A stretch of 64,000 nt of DNA from Phlebiopsis flavidoalba (taxonomy: Eukaryota > Basidiomycota > Agaricomycetes > Polyporales > Phanerochaetaceae): contig JAOCPU010000041.1 of NCBI GenBank assembly GCA_035772785.1, forward strand, positions 62,001-126,000, in the 5' to 3' direction. Both the position numbers and the translations under genes were made by a program. Below the pieces are notes generated by a model. It saw nothing but the letters and a program-made list of their open reading frames with translations, was not told where the DNA came from and ran no database searches. Shown piece by piece: positions 33,196 to 43,946 of this stretch (the first letter of the stretch is position 1; the number at the start of each line of letters is the position of its first letter).

Positions 33196-35661
33196 ATGGA
33201 CTCAGTCTACGCTGAAGTCGACAAATTTCTTCAACGTTCACGCTACAGGGAGCAAGTGGTCCGATGGACCGCATGGCTTTCAGCGCGAGGCCGAACAGAT
33301 CTTGAAAGCGATTCAAATCCAACCGAAAGTCAAAGTCACAAAGCCAGATCTCTGTGAGCCTCTCGTCAGTGTCAAAAATCTTCGCCTCGTAAAGTCACAT
33401 CATGAACATTTATATTTCCACAGGCAATGGCGTTCGAAAAGATGTTTGAGAAGGCAGACTTGCCATACACTGTCAAGATACCAGCTGATGCTGGTACACT
33501 CGACCCGACACCCGCTCTGTGCATGTATAATCGCACATATCCTGAAGCAATCGTTTCGAAGAACGTCGCGGCCGACCCATGGAGGGAACCAATCCACTGG
33601 TCCGAAATCGTTATGCTAATTGAGGTCAATACGGACGAAGATGATACATCCTGCAGCTTTGACGAAGATTCTCACAACACAAAATCGGGAATGGACTCCG
33701 TCAGCTCTCGGATGCTCAACTACGTAACAGTAGCCATGAGCCGTCAACATCGTAATTTCATCTTCACGGCGGTCGTGGTACGCGAGCGCGTCAGGTTCAT
33801 GTACTGGGATCGCGCAGCAAGCGCTATCACATCCAAGGCAATCGACTATGTAGCAAACCCCGAACCCTTGCTAGGAATTTCTATATCGTGTCGCGAAAGC
33901 GGGCTCTGCAGGACAAGGTTTGAAACGACTTTTACTCCATGGTCACGCAAACCGCATACCAGGGCTCGATGCCGACAGCGAATTGGCACGAAGCAACGCA
34001 GTCTCCGCGTACTGGAGAAAAAATTATATCAGGAGAAGTTGACTAACGCTACAGAATACCCCACGTACGAGAGGCAAGAACTTGGTCTCACATTTGACAC
34101 TGTAATGATGTTGCTCATATGTGATACAGATTACGCTTGTTCGACCGGTTCGTGCTGCAGGACAAGCACACAATACACGAAAGTACATCGTTGGCGAAGC
34201 TATCCCACACTTCGGAGTCGCCTATTGGCCGAGCCACAAAGGTGTTCCCCTGCTGCCTGGGATACGTCCGGACAGAGGCTCGTATGCCTGAAGCTATACT
34301 GGTGTGCAGACTCCCCTGAAATACCCAGCGAACTCGACATCTACCGAACCCTCCATGATAGCACAAGTCCCCAACATTCCTACTGGTCTTAGCGGGCAGG
34401 TGAGAATAGAGAGAAAATCATGATCGCAGAGTCACTATCACGCAAGACTAGCCTTCATGTGCCGGTGGTCCCGAAGCGATACCTCATGTGTATTGTCACA
34501 GAGAATCTTGGACGCCCCTTGGATACCTTTGAAGATCAGAAGGTCCTTCACGATGTGGTCATAGATGCTTTGACTGGTACTTACGTCATTCTGATATTTG
34601 ATTATTTACTATACTTATTCTCCCTTGTCGTTCTTAGCCCATCGTGCAGCGTACCATGCCCGTGTACTTCATAGGGATATTAGCCCCAACAATATCCTTA
34701 TTGATATTGTCAGCGGTAAAAGGGCTTTTTGAACGACTGGGATCTTGCAAGATACATCGAAACCTCGAAGACTACGATAGCTTCGCAGCATGCGCGCGCG
34801 ATAAAAAAGTACGTCCAGGACCGCATTCTCAAATGGTATGCGGATACTCATCGTGTCCAAGGGTACCTGGTGGTACATGTCAGGATCCATTACTCCAATG
34901 GCCACACTAATCAACAAGCCCATTTGTCTCGCTGACGATATTGAATCATTCGTCCATGTTATCGCAGTCATGGCTCTGCGATTTTGCTCTCACAAAATCT
35001 CAGTCGCCATACACGATCGACGATAATTCCGGACAAGCAAGTTCGATGTCGCCGCCGCGTCGCCCGAAAATACGTCTCTGGCGGAAACGATTCAAATTCT
35101 TTTCAAAAGCCAGACATCTCGTAGACGGGCACGAGAGAGAGGTGGATTCACTTACTACAAGCTCAAAGCGTTGCAAGCAGGATCCTTCCAGGAAGTCCTT
35201 TTTCCCCAAGGAATACGGGCTTCTCGATCCAATCCCTGCCATCGTCGAGCGGGCGTATAAGACGCTTCAGGGATTTTATTGCCGCATTGACGAAAACGAA
35301 TGGGAGCAAAAATACATGGGCAAAGAACTCGTCATCAGGCGCACACCTAGAAAGGAGTACGAAGGCATCGTCTGGCCTCGGCGCTGCCTCTACGTTGGAC
35401 GCATTGGCTCCCGTCGACACACGACCTACTCATGAAAATAATTACGACCGCAGTGCAACAAGCAGTCCCTTTTCGACGATGCTGAACCGAAGACTGAGGA
35501 CCAATTTGCAAATCTACCAGACATGTTTGGGAACACCGACGAGAGGTCCAGCGCGCGTTCTGTCGGAAACAAAAAGGACCATCGAATCTAAGGCTTCGGC
35601 CGACGAACGACCCGTCGAAAGGTCAGCGGGGAAGGGAGATTTCACCCGTGGAGGTACCTAG
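33196..35661 (+). CDS. Fungal-type protein kinase (FunK1 family), copy 1
   Basis: FunK1 kinases are an expanded family of basidiomycetes with unknown substrates. ATG at 33196 (MDSVYAEVDKFLQRSRYREQ). An N-terminal FunK1 region runs to about 33870: EPIHWSEIVMLIEVNTDEDD, a QHRNFIFTAVV strand, RVRFMYWDRAASAITSKAID and YVANPEPLL. The kinase C-lobe follows after an intron ending near 34638: AAYHARVLHRDISPNNILI (catalytic HRD, about 34650-34705) and NDWDLA (DFG-equivalent DWD), then GTWWYMSGSI, the activation segment. ADDIESFVHV follows. An acidic/basic C-terminal tail stops at 35661. An extra T in the T5 run at 34726-34730 breaks the frame between HRD and DWD; other breaks exist. A TIR element starts three bases after the stop. 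Confidence 0.85.
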
Positions 35662-35664
35662 GGG

Positions 35665-35946
35665 TATGTCGCAAATTTCCCCACGGGCTCACGAGAAGAC
35701 CGTCTCCTCAAGGACGTCTCAACGTAATAAACGCCCATAGCCGATGTCTCCTGAGACATCAAAATGATGCCGGGACGGGTCTCAGAGGCCCTCAAAGGCC
35801 CTCAAAGACCTCTCAACACGGTCTCAAGGGCGTCTCGTGAGCTCTCATGAGATATTTCGTACTTCTCAGTGAGTGAGACCGAATCTCTCAACTGTCTCAC
35901 GAGCCCTCACAAGCGCTCATGGTCTCCCCCCAAGATTTGCGACATA
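35665..35946. mobile_element. Non-autonomous TIR element (MITE-like), family B, CTCA-rich
   Basis: A 282-bp element with terminal inverted repeats TATGTCGCAAATTTCCC and (complement of the right end) TATGTCGCAAATCTTGGGG, TA at each end. The interior is densely filled with CTCA and GTCTC motifs (about 14 CTCA on the plus strand) plus several TGAGAC complements. No coding capacity. It lies at the very 3' end of the FunK1 copy 1 gene, in its 3' UTR or final codons. Confidence 0.78.
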
Positions 35947-36991
35947 GATGAGACTACCCACCACCCCATAATTCTGGAACAGGGAGATTAACGCTTCATC
36001 TTTGAGCAGGCTGGCACGATGTACTTACAGCTCGTACCATGCCAGCTTGGATTGGCTATATGACCTAAAACTATGCCTCGATCTCGATCGGCCTGGAAAT
36101 ACACGCCCTCGGTATCAGCCGCTTGGGTGGCATTTTGAGAAGCCTTCGCTCACTAACACCTTACGGCGTGGACTAGAGGGCGCATTTGATGACCCCTGGC
36201 CTGTGTCCAGTTCATCTGTGTACATTTCGATCACGCTATCTGTCGCTGCTGACGCTTCGATCGATCGGGCTTTGAGGGTTTTGTGCGTGCGTTGAGGTTC
36301 GTGAGAAAGTTGAGCACATAGACTGGCTAGGCATGATCCTTTTGCGCGGAGAAAAAAGGCAAAAAACGGACCTCCACCGACTGTTGCCTCCATACCAAAG
36401 AATGAAGCCTGCGTATTCTGGGATGAAGGTACAAGGAGCTAGAGATCTAACTTTGAGCCAACGATTTTTTATGCTGAAGCTAAACATAGGCGTACGAAGA
36501 CGAGTTTATGGTGGAAATGATACTGCCGCGGATCGAACGTTGTCAATATTTCTGTGAAGCTCCAACTCAGAGTAGACACTCACAAGACATGATGCACCGC
36601 CGAAGCGCGAAACATTGTTAGACGCACGACGAGATAATGTGTCGATCTGAGCAACTGCAAACTTCAGAGTCGACGCTGCAACTTGAAAGCATGAGAGCTT
36701 TACCTTGAGATGATGCTAGCCGGCCGATATAATATATACACAAGAAACGTGTGGTGATTACACAATATCTCAGACATCAAAGTAGAAATCAAGAAGACTA
36801 GATGCAACAGTCGCTCGCTAGTAAAAAGGGTTAGGAGCTGTGTGGGGACAATCCAACCAGAGCCAGACGCACTTTTAGCAACGAATCCGTGTTAACTATG
36901 GCCGGCGTGTGATAGTGGGAAGGGATGGCTAATGAGGAGCCCGTCATTTCCAAGCCACAACGTGCGCAAAGCGACTCAAGGAACCTTAGCT
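35947..36991. other. Region between two TIR elements
   Basis: No confident gene. A minus-strand open stretch at 36115-36393 (MEATVGGGPFFAFFLRAKG) is followed by no recognisable domain. AT-rich toward the right. Confidence 0.35.
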
Positions 36992-37298
36992 TACTGTACT
37001 AATTCGACCTAAACGGCTGTCACATGTCACAAGGGGCCGAAAACCGTCGTTTTTCGCTCGCCCCTTGTCCACATGTCACAGACCCCGCCGGCCGCTAACG
37101 CCGCCGCTATGTGACACGTCGTTTCGCGCGGCGCTTATGGCTCGGAATTTTCCGCGCCTGCGGCGCGGGTGTGGCGCCCGTTGGGAGTCGCCCGTTTGTC
37201 ACACGTCACCGGGCCCACCGTCGCTGTCGCCGGTGCGTTTGTAAGTGTGTCACATGTCACGAGGAACCCGCCGCCGTTCAGGTCGAATTAGTACAGTA
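36992..37298. mobile_element. Non-autonomous TIR element (MITE-like), family A copy 2
   Basis: A 307-bp copy of the element at 13373-13659, inserted in the opposite orientation. Its ends are TACTGTACTAATTCGACCTA and the complement, with TA flanks. It shares the palindrome around GGAATTTTCCGCGCCTGCGG and five TGTCACATGTCAC-like motifs (near 37019, 37068, 37111, 37197 and 37246). Confidence 0.88.
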
Positions 37299-39774
37299 TT
37301 GCGTATCGTTCAACCATGTCTCGCTCACCTATACCTGAAGCTACCCGGGCGTGATATCAGCTAAGAAGTCAGAGATATTAAAAAACGCTTACCAAGTCTA
37401 ATCAGGATTGCGCAACCCTGTATATATCCTTCGTGTCAATTCGCTAAGCTACAGAAAATCAACGACGTACAAGCAGGAATGTGAGAATTAGCCGCCATCT
37501 GCGAGTATTCACTAGCATCGAACAACGAGGTAAGACATGGGAGCAAACATGATAGTAATCTTGGCCACTCACATTTATGGCATTTGAACATAAAGTCTCT
37601 GAATGATATGACATCTTCAGATACGGATTGTGATAAAGTAGGAGAGACTACGTCTGCACGAAGGCAACTATGATGAGCTAGCGCATAGAATATTTAGATG
37701 GGGTATGAAGCTAGGGATATTTTGACGACTGACACTGATCACAAAAGTAATCTGCAAAATGAGGATTAACAACAGACAAAAGATATTGATGCTTCGACAC
37801 GCACGTACAAGGGTCTTAAGATCAAGGTTGAAGTTTACGAAAGGTTTCATCAGAGTCCGATTGAACCGCTCCCATTACCGAAGCTTCACTCACATTGCCC
37901 ATGATGCAGCTAGGTCTGGATTTCTTGTGCGGCCGCCAAGCACCTGGAGGTATATCATGTATAAAGGAATCTTGGTTTAATGCAGGTGCATACCACTTCT
38001 GCATACACGGACTCAATCACTATAAGCCTAGGTCAGACATAGAGTGCCCTCGCTCAGAGCTGATAGAGCTTACACAGGATGATAAAAGCGGTACTCAAGA
38101 TCCTATGATACCGCGACCGTGTTCATAGCGGGCTTGAGAATATGCCACATATTCTATACTCACCACAAGACGCAAACCTTTGCGCAACCTGAATCACATG
38201 TATCTAGACTGGAAAGGTTCCAGACTCACCCGTATCTTCAATCGTGGAGAGTCGGCACGATAATGTAGGAGATAGTAGCATGTTTGCGTGGTAATTACGC
38301 CATACATGCTGAGATGTGTCAATCAACCAATGGTTGTGTATTAAGGTGCCTGGACTTACTACAGTGAGACGGTGAGCCCGATCAGCAAGGAGCCTTCAGT
38401 TCAATCAACGAGATCTATGTTCGCGTCTTTTACTTCGCTATTTGCATGAATGCACTCACCAGCTATGTTGCTCACGTCAGACATGGCAGAAGGGGGACTC
38501 TCCTCGCTCGGTACTAGAGGGAGCGCTGGCTTGCGCACATAAAAGGGTGGCTGCTATATAATACCCATAACTCAGGGACGCTGGACCCGAATACCGCACG
38601 GTGACGTCCGAGAAGTCGACTGGGATCAGGATTAACTTGTGTTTTCCATAACCTGTGCACGCGGGCTCTCAGTTCGGTCGACATGTCGGCCCTGCAGCAC
38701 CCGAAGGTTGCCCCCACACCATGTTGCGATGAAAAAACCTGCCTTGTGAAGGGTGCGTCCAGTTCTTGTTACTCTGGGACGTCAAAGTCGCTCATGAGCG
38801 CTGTATCTTGCCCTTGTGTCGATACGAAGACTGACCGATAAGCTACGGAGACTAGGACCGCTGAAGCTCCTAGGTTGGTACCCCGTTAGACATTGCAGAC
38901 GCTTTTTTAAGGACTGCACTGAAAAGCCTCACCTGTTATTCGAGTACCCTCAACATGGGCGTGATACGATTCATATATGCTCTCGTCAAGTGAATTACGA
39001 CAATCGGCGGGGAGCCATTGGCCGCCATCTGTCGTAATTGACCAATGCACCCCCAACCCGCATTCAAAAGTACATCGACGTTGATTATTATGTATCTGTT
39101 AGAATTTTCCAATATGCTGTAAGTCGTTGCCTCCTACCGCTGGCCGGGGAACATCACACAGTAACGTCAACGTACCTAGCGTTTTCTCACTTCGATTTCC
39201 TCCATCACCGTGTGGCACTGACATTTGGACTTTGACTATCTTTCTCCGTGACGCTAGATATTACTCAAAAGCATGTTGTCTGAGCTCAGCACATTTGGAG
39301 AGCAATCCGGCCGCGGACCATGGGCTCCTTCAAGAATGCTCAAGGGCCGACGGTCGCCCGACGACCCCTGAGGCCGGTTGAAGCTGAGTCTATCGGGTAT
39401 CAAAGATTCTTTACTCCGAGCGCCAAAGATCAGCATTTAGAACGTCCGATTCGATTTACCGACGGCTTGGCGTCTCTGGACTTCAAAGTCAGCAGACACG
39501 AGACCGCGGCGCGTTCTCGAGAGTCTCACCATCTCAAGAGATCCGTGCTGAATCGCATTCGGCTTTCTCGTTTGGATCGTTGATGCTCTGCCGTCCATCA
39601 GCGGATGACGGTACGCCTGAGCTGCCACTCTGAATCACGAGAAGCCCACGGGGGACCGCTTGACCTCATGGCCTGGAAGACCTCGTCGAAGCGCGCATTG
39701 GCGAAGGCTTTAAATGACCGTGCCGTCGACTATGTTCACTTTCGAGGATCCCCGTCTGTCCTCACACAGCCAGA
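37299..39774. other. Region without a confident gene
   Basis: About 2.5 kb of rather AT-rich sequence. No protein family recognised on either strand. The open stretches at 38514-38717 (minus) and 39320-39583 (plus) lack domain-like features. The right end should include the GH31 promoter. Confidence 0.35.
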
Positions 39775-42700
39775 ATGAGGCTCCTATCAGCCTTTTTCTG
39801 CCATTCTGGTGGTTCTAGCTGTCTCCGCGACTTTTACAGACCCAAAATACTGGATGCTTGCCCAGGATATAAAGCCACAGGGGTCATTACCAGAGGACCA
39901 ACTTTGACCGCTAATCTGGTGCTTGCAGGGAAGGCTTGCAATGTTTACGGGAAATGACATCGAGAAACTGAAGCTAGAAGTCACCTACGAAACTAGTGAG
40001 CAAAGTATTTTTGTTCATGGCCCAGTATTAACCTACATCTCGCTCTTAGAATCACGAATCCACGTCAAAATCACGGATCGCGGCTTCAGACCGCTACGAG
40101 GTTCCCGACTCTGTCGTTCCGAGACCGAAAGCGGTCTCTACTGTGTGAATCCGAAACAAGCGGACATCCTATTCAACTACACCGCATCACCTTTCGCGTT
40201 CTCCATCTACCGTGCCTCGTCGAAAGAGGTGCTATTCTCGACCGCCTCGCATCCCATCAATCTTCGAGCCACAATACTTACGCGTCAAGACCAATCTTCC
40301 GGATAATGCCAATATCTACGGTCTTGGCGAGCACACGGACAGCTTCCGCCTGCCCACGTCCAACACGACGCGCACGTTCTGGTCTCGCGACGCGTACGGC
40401 GTGCCTTCGGGGAGCAATCTTTACGGAAACCACCCCATCTATTTCGAACATCGCACTACCGGTACCCATGGCGTGTTCCTGCTGAACTCAAATGGAATGG
40501 ACGTCAAGATTAACGACACAGCGGGGACGAGTCTGGAATACAACGTCATTGGCGGCGTGCTGGACTTTTATTTCCTCGCAGGGAGCACGACAGACCCTAC
40601 AGAGGTGGCTAGGCAATATGCAGAAATCGTTGGCGCACCCGCAGAGGTCCCCGTACTGGTCCTGCTCGGCTTGCATCAGTGCCGCTTTGGCTACCAGAGT
40701 ACGTGTTGATTTCACCTGTAAATCCACAGCGAGAAATAACGTCCCTTGGAACAGACTATCTAGACGTCGCGGGTGTCATATCGAACTATTCGGCGGCTTC
40801 AATTCCTCTGGAGACAATGTGGACCGACATTGGTATGACCATTACCACTATATAATCTGCCTGCCCTTCGGAGAATGCTCATGTATGACTTTTAGACTAC
40901 ATGTACATAACGTCGGATCTTTACCGGTCGACCCTGATTACTTCCCCCGACTTCCCTCGCACGCATGCGGGAGATCGTCGACTACCTGCATTCTCACGAT
41001 CAACACTTTGGTACGCCCCTACCTCAGTCTGGGCTGGTTATGTCTAACTTGTTCTCTCAGTTCCTTATGACCGAGACCCCGCGGTTGCCTATCTGCCTGG
41101 CGAAGGCTATGGGACCCTTTGACCGCGGTGTACAAGACGATATCTGGCTGGAAAGCTGCAAACGGTAGCTCGTACAGTCTTGGTGCTGTTTGGCCCGGCG
41201 TGACCGTCTTTCCTGGTAAGTTTACGCACGAGCACGAGCTTTCTCGTTGCTCGTACTCATGTATAAACCCCAGATTGGTTCAACGATAAAACTCAGGAGT
41301 GAGTATTTCTCATACCAAACCCTGAATAAATCTCACATCAACTCTCCAGCTTCTGGACAAACGAGTTCAAGCTCTTCTACGACCCCACAACCGGCTTAGA
41401 CATCGACGGCGCATGGATCGACATGAACGAGCCTTCTAGCGTCAGCCTCTTCCCTCCTCCCCACCCTCGTATCTCACTCACATCCTTTCACAGTTCTGCA
41501 ACTACCCTTGTACAGACCCCTTCGCCCAAGCACAAGAGCAGGACCTGCCGCCCGCGCGCACCAGCTCCCCGCCTGACCCGAACGCGCCCATCTTCGGGCG
41601 AGACGAAGCTGCAGAAGCGAGTCGACCATTCCGGCGTATATAACCTGCAGAATCCGCCCTATGCCATTAACAACCAGGCGGGGACCGGTGCCCTTTCGGA
41701 TAAGACTGCTTATGTGAGTGGATGGGTATGGCGAGAAGACCGAATGCTGAACTTGACCAGGTCGACGCTGTGCATGCGAATGGTCTCGTCGAATACGACA
41801 CGCGTAAGTTGATACTCCACTCGAATGAGCGGCGACTCTGATGCCGTCGACACAGACAAAACCTCTACGGGACAATGATGTCCACTGCGACACACAACGC
41901 AATGCTCGCGACAGGCGCCGAGCCAGGGATGCGCACGCTCGTAATCACCCGCTCGACCTTCGCCGGCGCAGGCACACGCGTCGGCAAGTGGCTCGGCGAC
42001 AAACAACTTTAGCGATTGGGACCATTACCGGAACTCCATTGCGGGCATCCTTGGTATAAAGGCTGGTATCTTCCAGGTGCCGATGGTGGGTGCGGATGTG
42101 TGTGGATATGGTGAGTGGTTTCTCGACCTTCGAACGAGGAGATGCTAAAAGGGTTGTGTAGCGGATAACACGACGGAGACCTTGTGCGCGCGGTGGGCTA
42201 TGTTGGGAGCGTTCTATCCGTTCATGAGAGACTGTAAGTACCCTGTCGACGAGGTCTACACATAGCTCACCTGTATCACAGCATAACGCGGACACCATTC
42301 CTATCAGCCAAGAGTTTCTACCGTTGGGCCCATAGTCGCGCAGCAGGCTGCGCGCAATGTGCTCGATATTCGTAGGTACCGCCTCATGGACTACATATCT
42401 ACACTGTCGTTCCACCAGGGCACACGAAGACGGCACGCCCGTCCCTAAACCCGTTGTGGTACACAAGTATCCCCGGGACGCAAACCAACGTTCCCCATCG
42501 ATACTCCAATTCTTGTACGGCGACTCCATCCTCGTCTCGCCCGTCACCGAGGAAAACGCCACCTCCGTCACCGCATACTTCCCGAAGGACATCTTCTAAC
42601 GACTTCCTCACCCTCGCGCCCTTCCAAGGCACCGGCGCAAACGTGACATTCAAAACGACGTCAACTTCACGTCTATCCCGTGCACATTCGTGGTGGAGTA

Positions 42701-43103
42701 GTGTTGCCGCTGAGGGAGAAGGGCGCGATGACGACGGCGGAGCTGAGGAAGACGGACTTCGACATTGTCGTTGCGCCCAGCACAGCAGGGCTTGTGTTTT
42801 CCGCCAGCGGGTCGCTATACGTGGACGATGGGCGTGTCTATCACCCCTGCGACCTCGACCACGGTAAACTTCAGCTACGCGAAGGGCTTGTTGAGGGTTA
42901 CCGGGAAAGTTCGGATACCCGCTTGAGGTCAATGTATCGCGCGTGCAGTTCCTAGATGTCACGTCCGCGCCACGGGCTGTCAAGGTCAGCGGCGAGCAAG
43001 ACAAGGACGTTCATTTTTACGTGGGACGAGAGGGACACAGGTGCTCAGTGTGACGACGTTGAATAGGCCATTCACACAGGGCTTCACGGTGCAACATACG
43101 TAG
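39775..43103 (+). CDS. Secreted GH31 alpha-glucosidase
   Basis: Hydrolyses terminal alpha-glucosidic bonds of maltose or starch fragments outside the cell. ATG at 39775 begins a signal peptide, MRLLSAFF then [15 protein letters not shown] after a 1-base break. The N-terminal beta-sandwich follows: [50 protein letters not shown] and [13 protein letters not shown]. The (beta/alpha)8 barrel carries ETMWTDI, the nucleophile motif WIDMNEPSS at 41414-41440, [25 protein letters not shown] and [14 protein letters not shown]-terminal domains contain [20 protein letters not shown] and [11 protein letters not shown]. The gene ends at 43103. Several introns of about 50-60 bp (for example near 41216, 41297 and 42229) and around ten frame changes. 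Length near 900 residues fits the family. Confidence 0.9.
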
Positions 43104-43350
43104 CCTATGTAGCGGATGATTCAGTTTTCCATCAGAGACCTTTGACGTAACCTTGACTTTGCTTTGAATATGATTAAGTTATACCGGTTACCATCCGACG
43201 CGCAAGTTCGTTCGAGAGTATGTCAATGGCATAGAGGATCGTAACCGGAATAATGGTGGTGGGATAGTATAAATGTCGAAGCGGAGCAACGTGTCAGATG
43301 GACGACTATCTCCTCCTCTTGGTTCTGCGACTCTCGTCTGAACGTTACGG

Positions 43351-43689
43351 TCAGTCTACAGAACGTTCGGCTGAGGCGGCTATACGCACCTTTGCTCCTG
43401 GCTTTTCTCGGCGTGCCCTTTCCTCTCGCCTTAAGCGCCTCAACATCCTCAAGCCTTTCCTTCTCCCGCTGGTCAAACGGCATCGAACTTCGGGAACAAA
43501 TCTTTCGTGCCTCGGCAATAGACATTTGGATGGGATAGTAGTTGACCATAGATAAAGGACGGTCCACGAAGGCAGGGCGCGGAGGTATTTAGCACCCGTG
43601 CGTATCGAGGCTGGGTTATAAGCCGTCTGGAATATGCTGCATCGCAGCTTCGTGAGCGCGGCGAGGCGGGAGGGCGCGACAGCAGACAT
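43351..43689 (-). CDS. RSM27: Mitochondrial small ribosomal subunit protein S33
   Basis: ATG at 43689 gives MSAVAPSRLAALTKLRCSIF followed by QTAYNPASIRTGAKYLRA, a strong match to mitoribosomal S33/Rsm27. After a frame change it continues RGPSMVNYYPIQMSIAEARK and DQREKERLEDVEALKARGKG, with a Lys/Arg-rich end typical of the family. About 110 residues, intron-less as far as I can see. The true stop is uncertain because the last frame changes; 43351 is the stop in one frame. It is convergent with the GH31 gene and divergent from SUV3, with 257 bp between the two start codons. Confidence 0.85.
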   Translation of the reverse strand: MSAVAPSRLAALTKLRCSIFQTAYNPASIRTGAKYLRALPSWTVLYLWSTTIPSKCLLPRHERFVPEVRCRLTSGRRKGLRMLRRLRREERARREKPGAKVRIAASAERSVD

Positions 43690-43946
43690 GGTTGTGGTCT
43701 CGCGCAGAAAGCGGGAGTCGTTCCGAGAAAGGAAGGGGAAGCTTGCGATCCTAGCAAAAGCCAAACAACGCCACGTGGGGAGCAATTATTCCAGCTCCCG
43801 GCAGGCGGCGTTTGCAGCCGTCGACCTGTCGCTGGTCTCGTCCCTCTATCCGTCTGTCGATTGACCTCCGTCATCTCACCGTCATCCAGGAGCTTGAAGC
43901 TGCAGCATAAAACTCTAGTCGCGCCCTTTCGCCTCCGCCCTAGCCT

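Noticed and set aside
35700..35930. CRISPR-like or satellite array suggested by repeated CTCA/GTCTC words
   Set aside because: Repeat units are only 4-6 bases, irregularly spaced, and bounded by terminal inverted repeats; a TIR element explains it.
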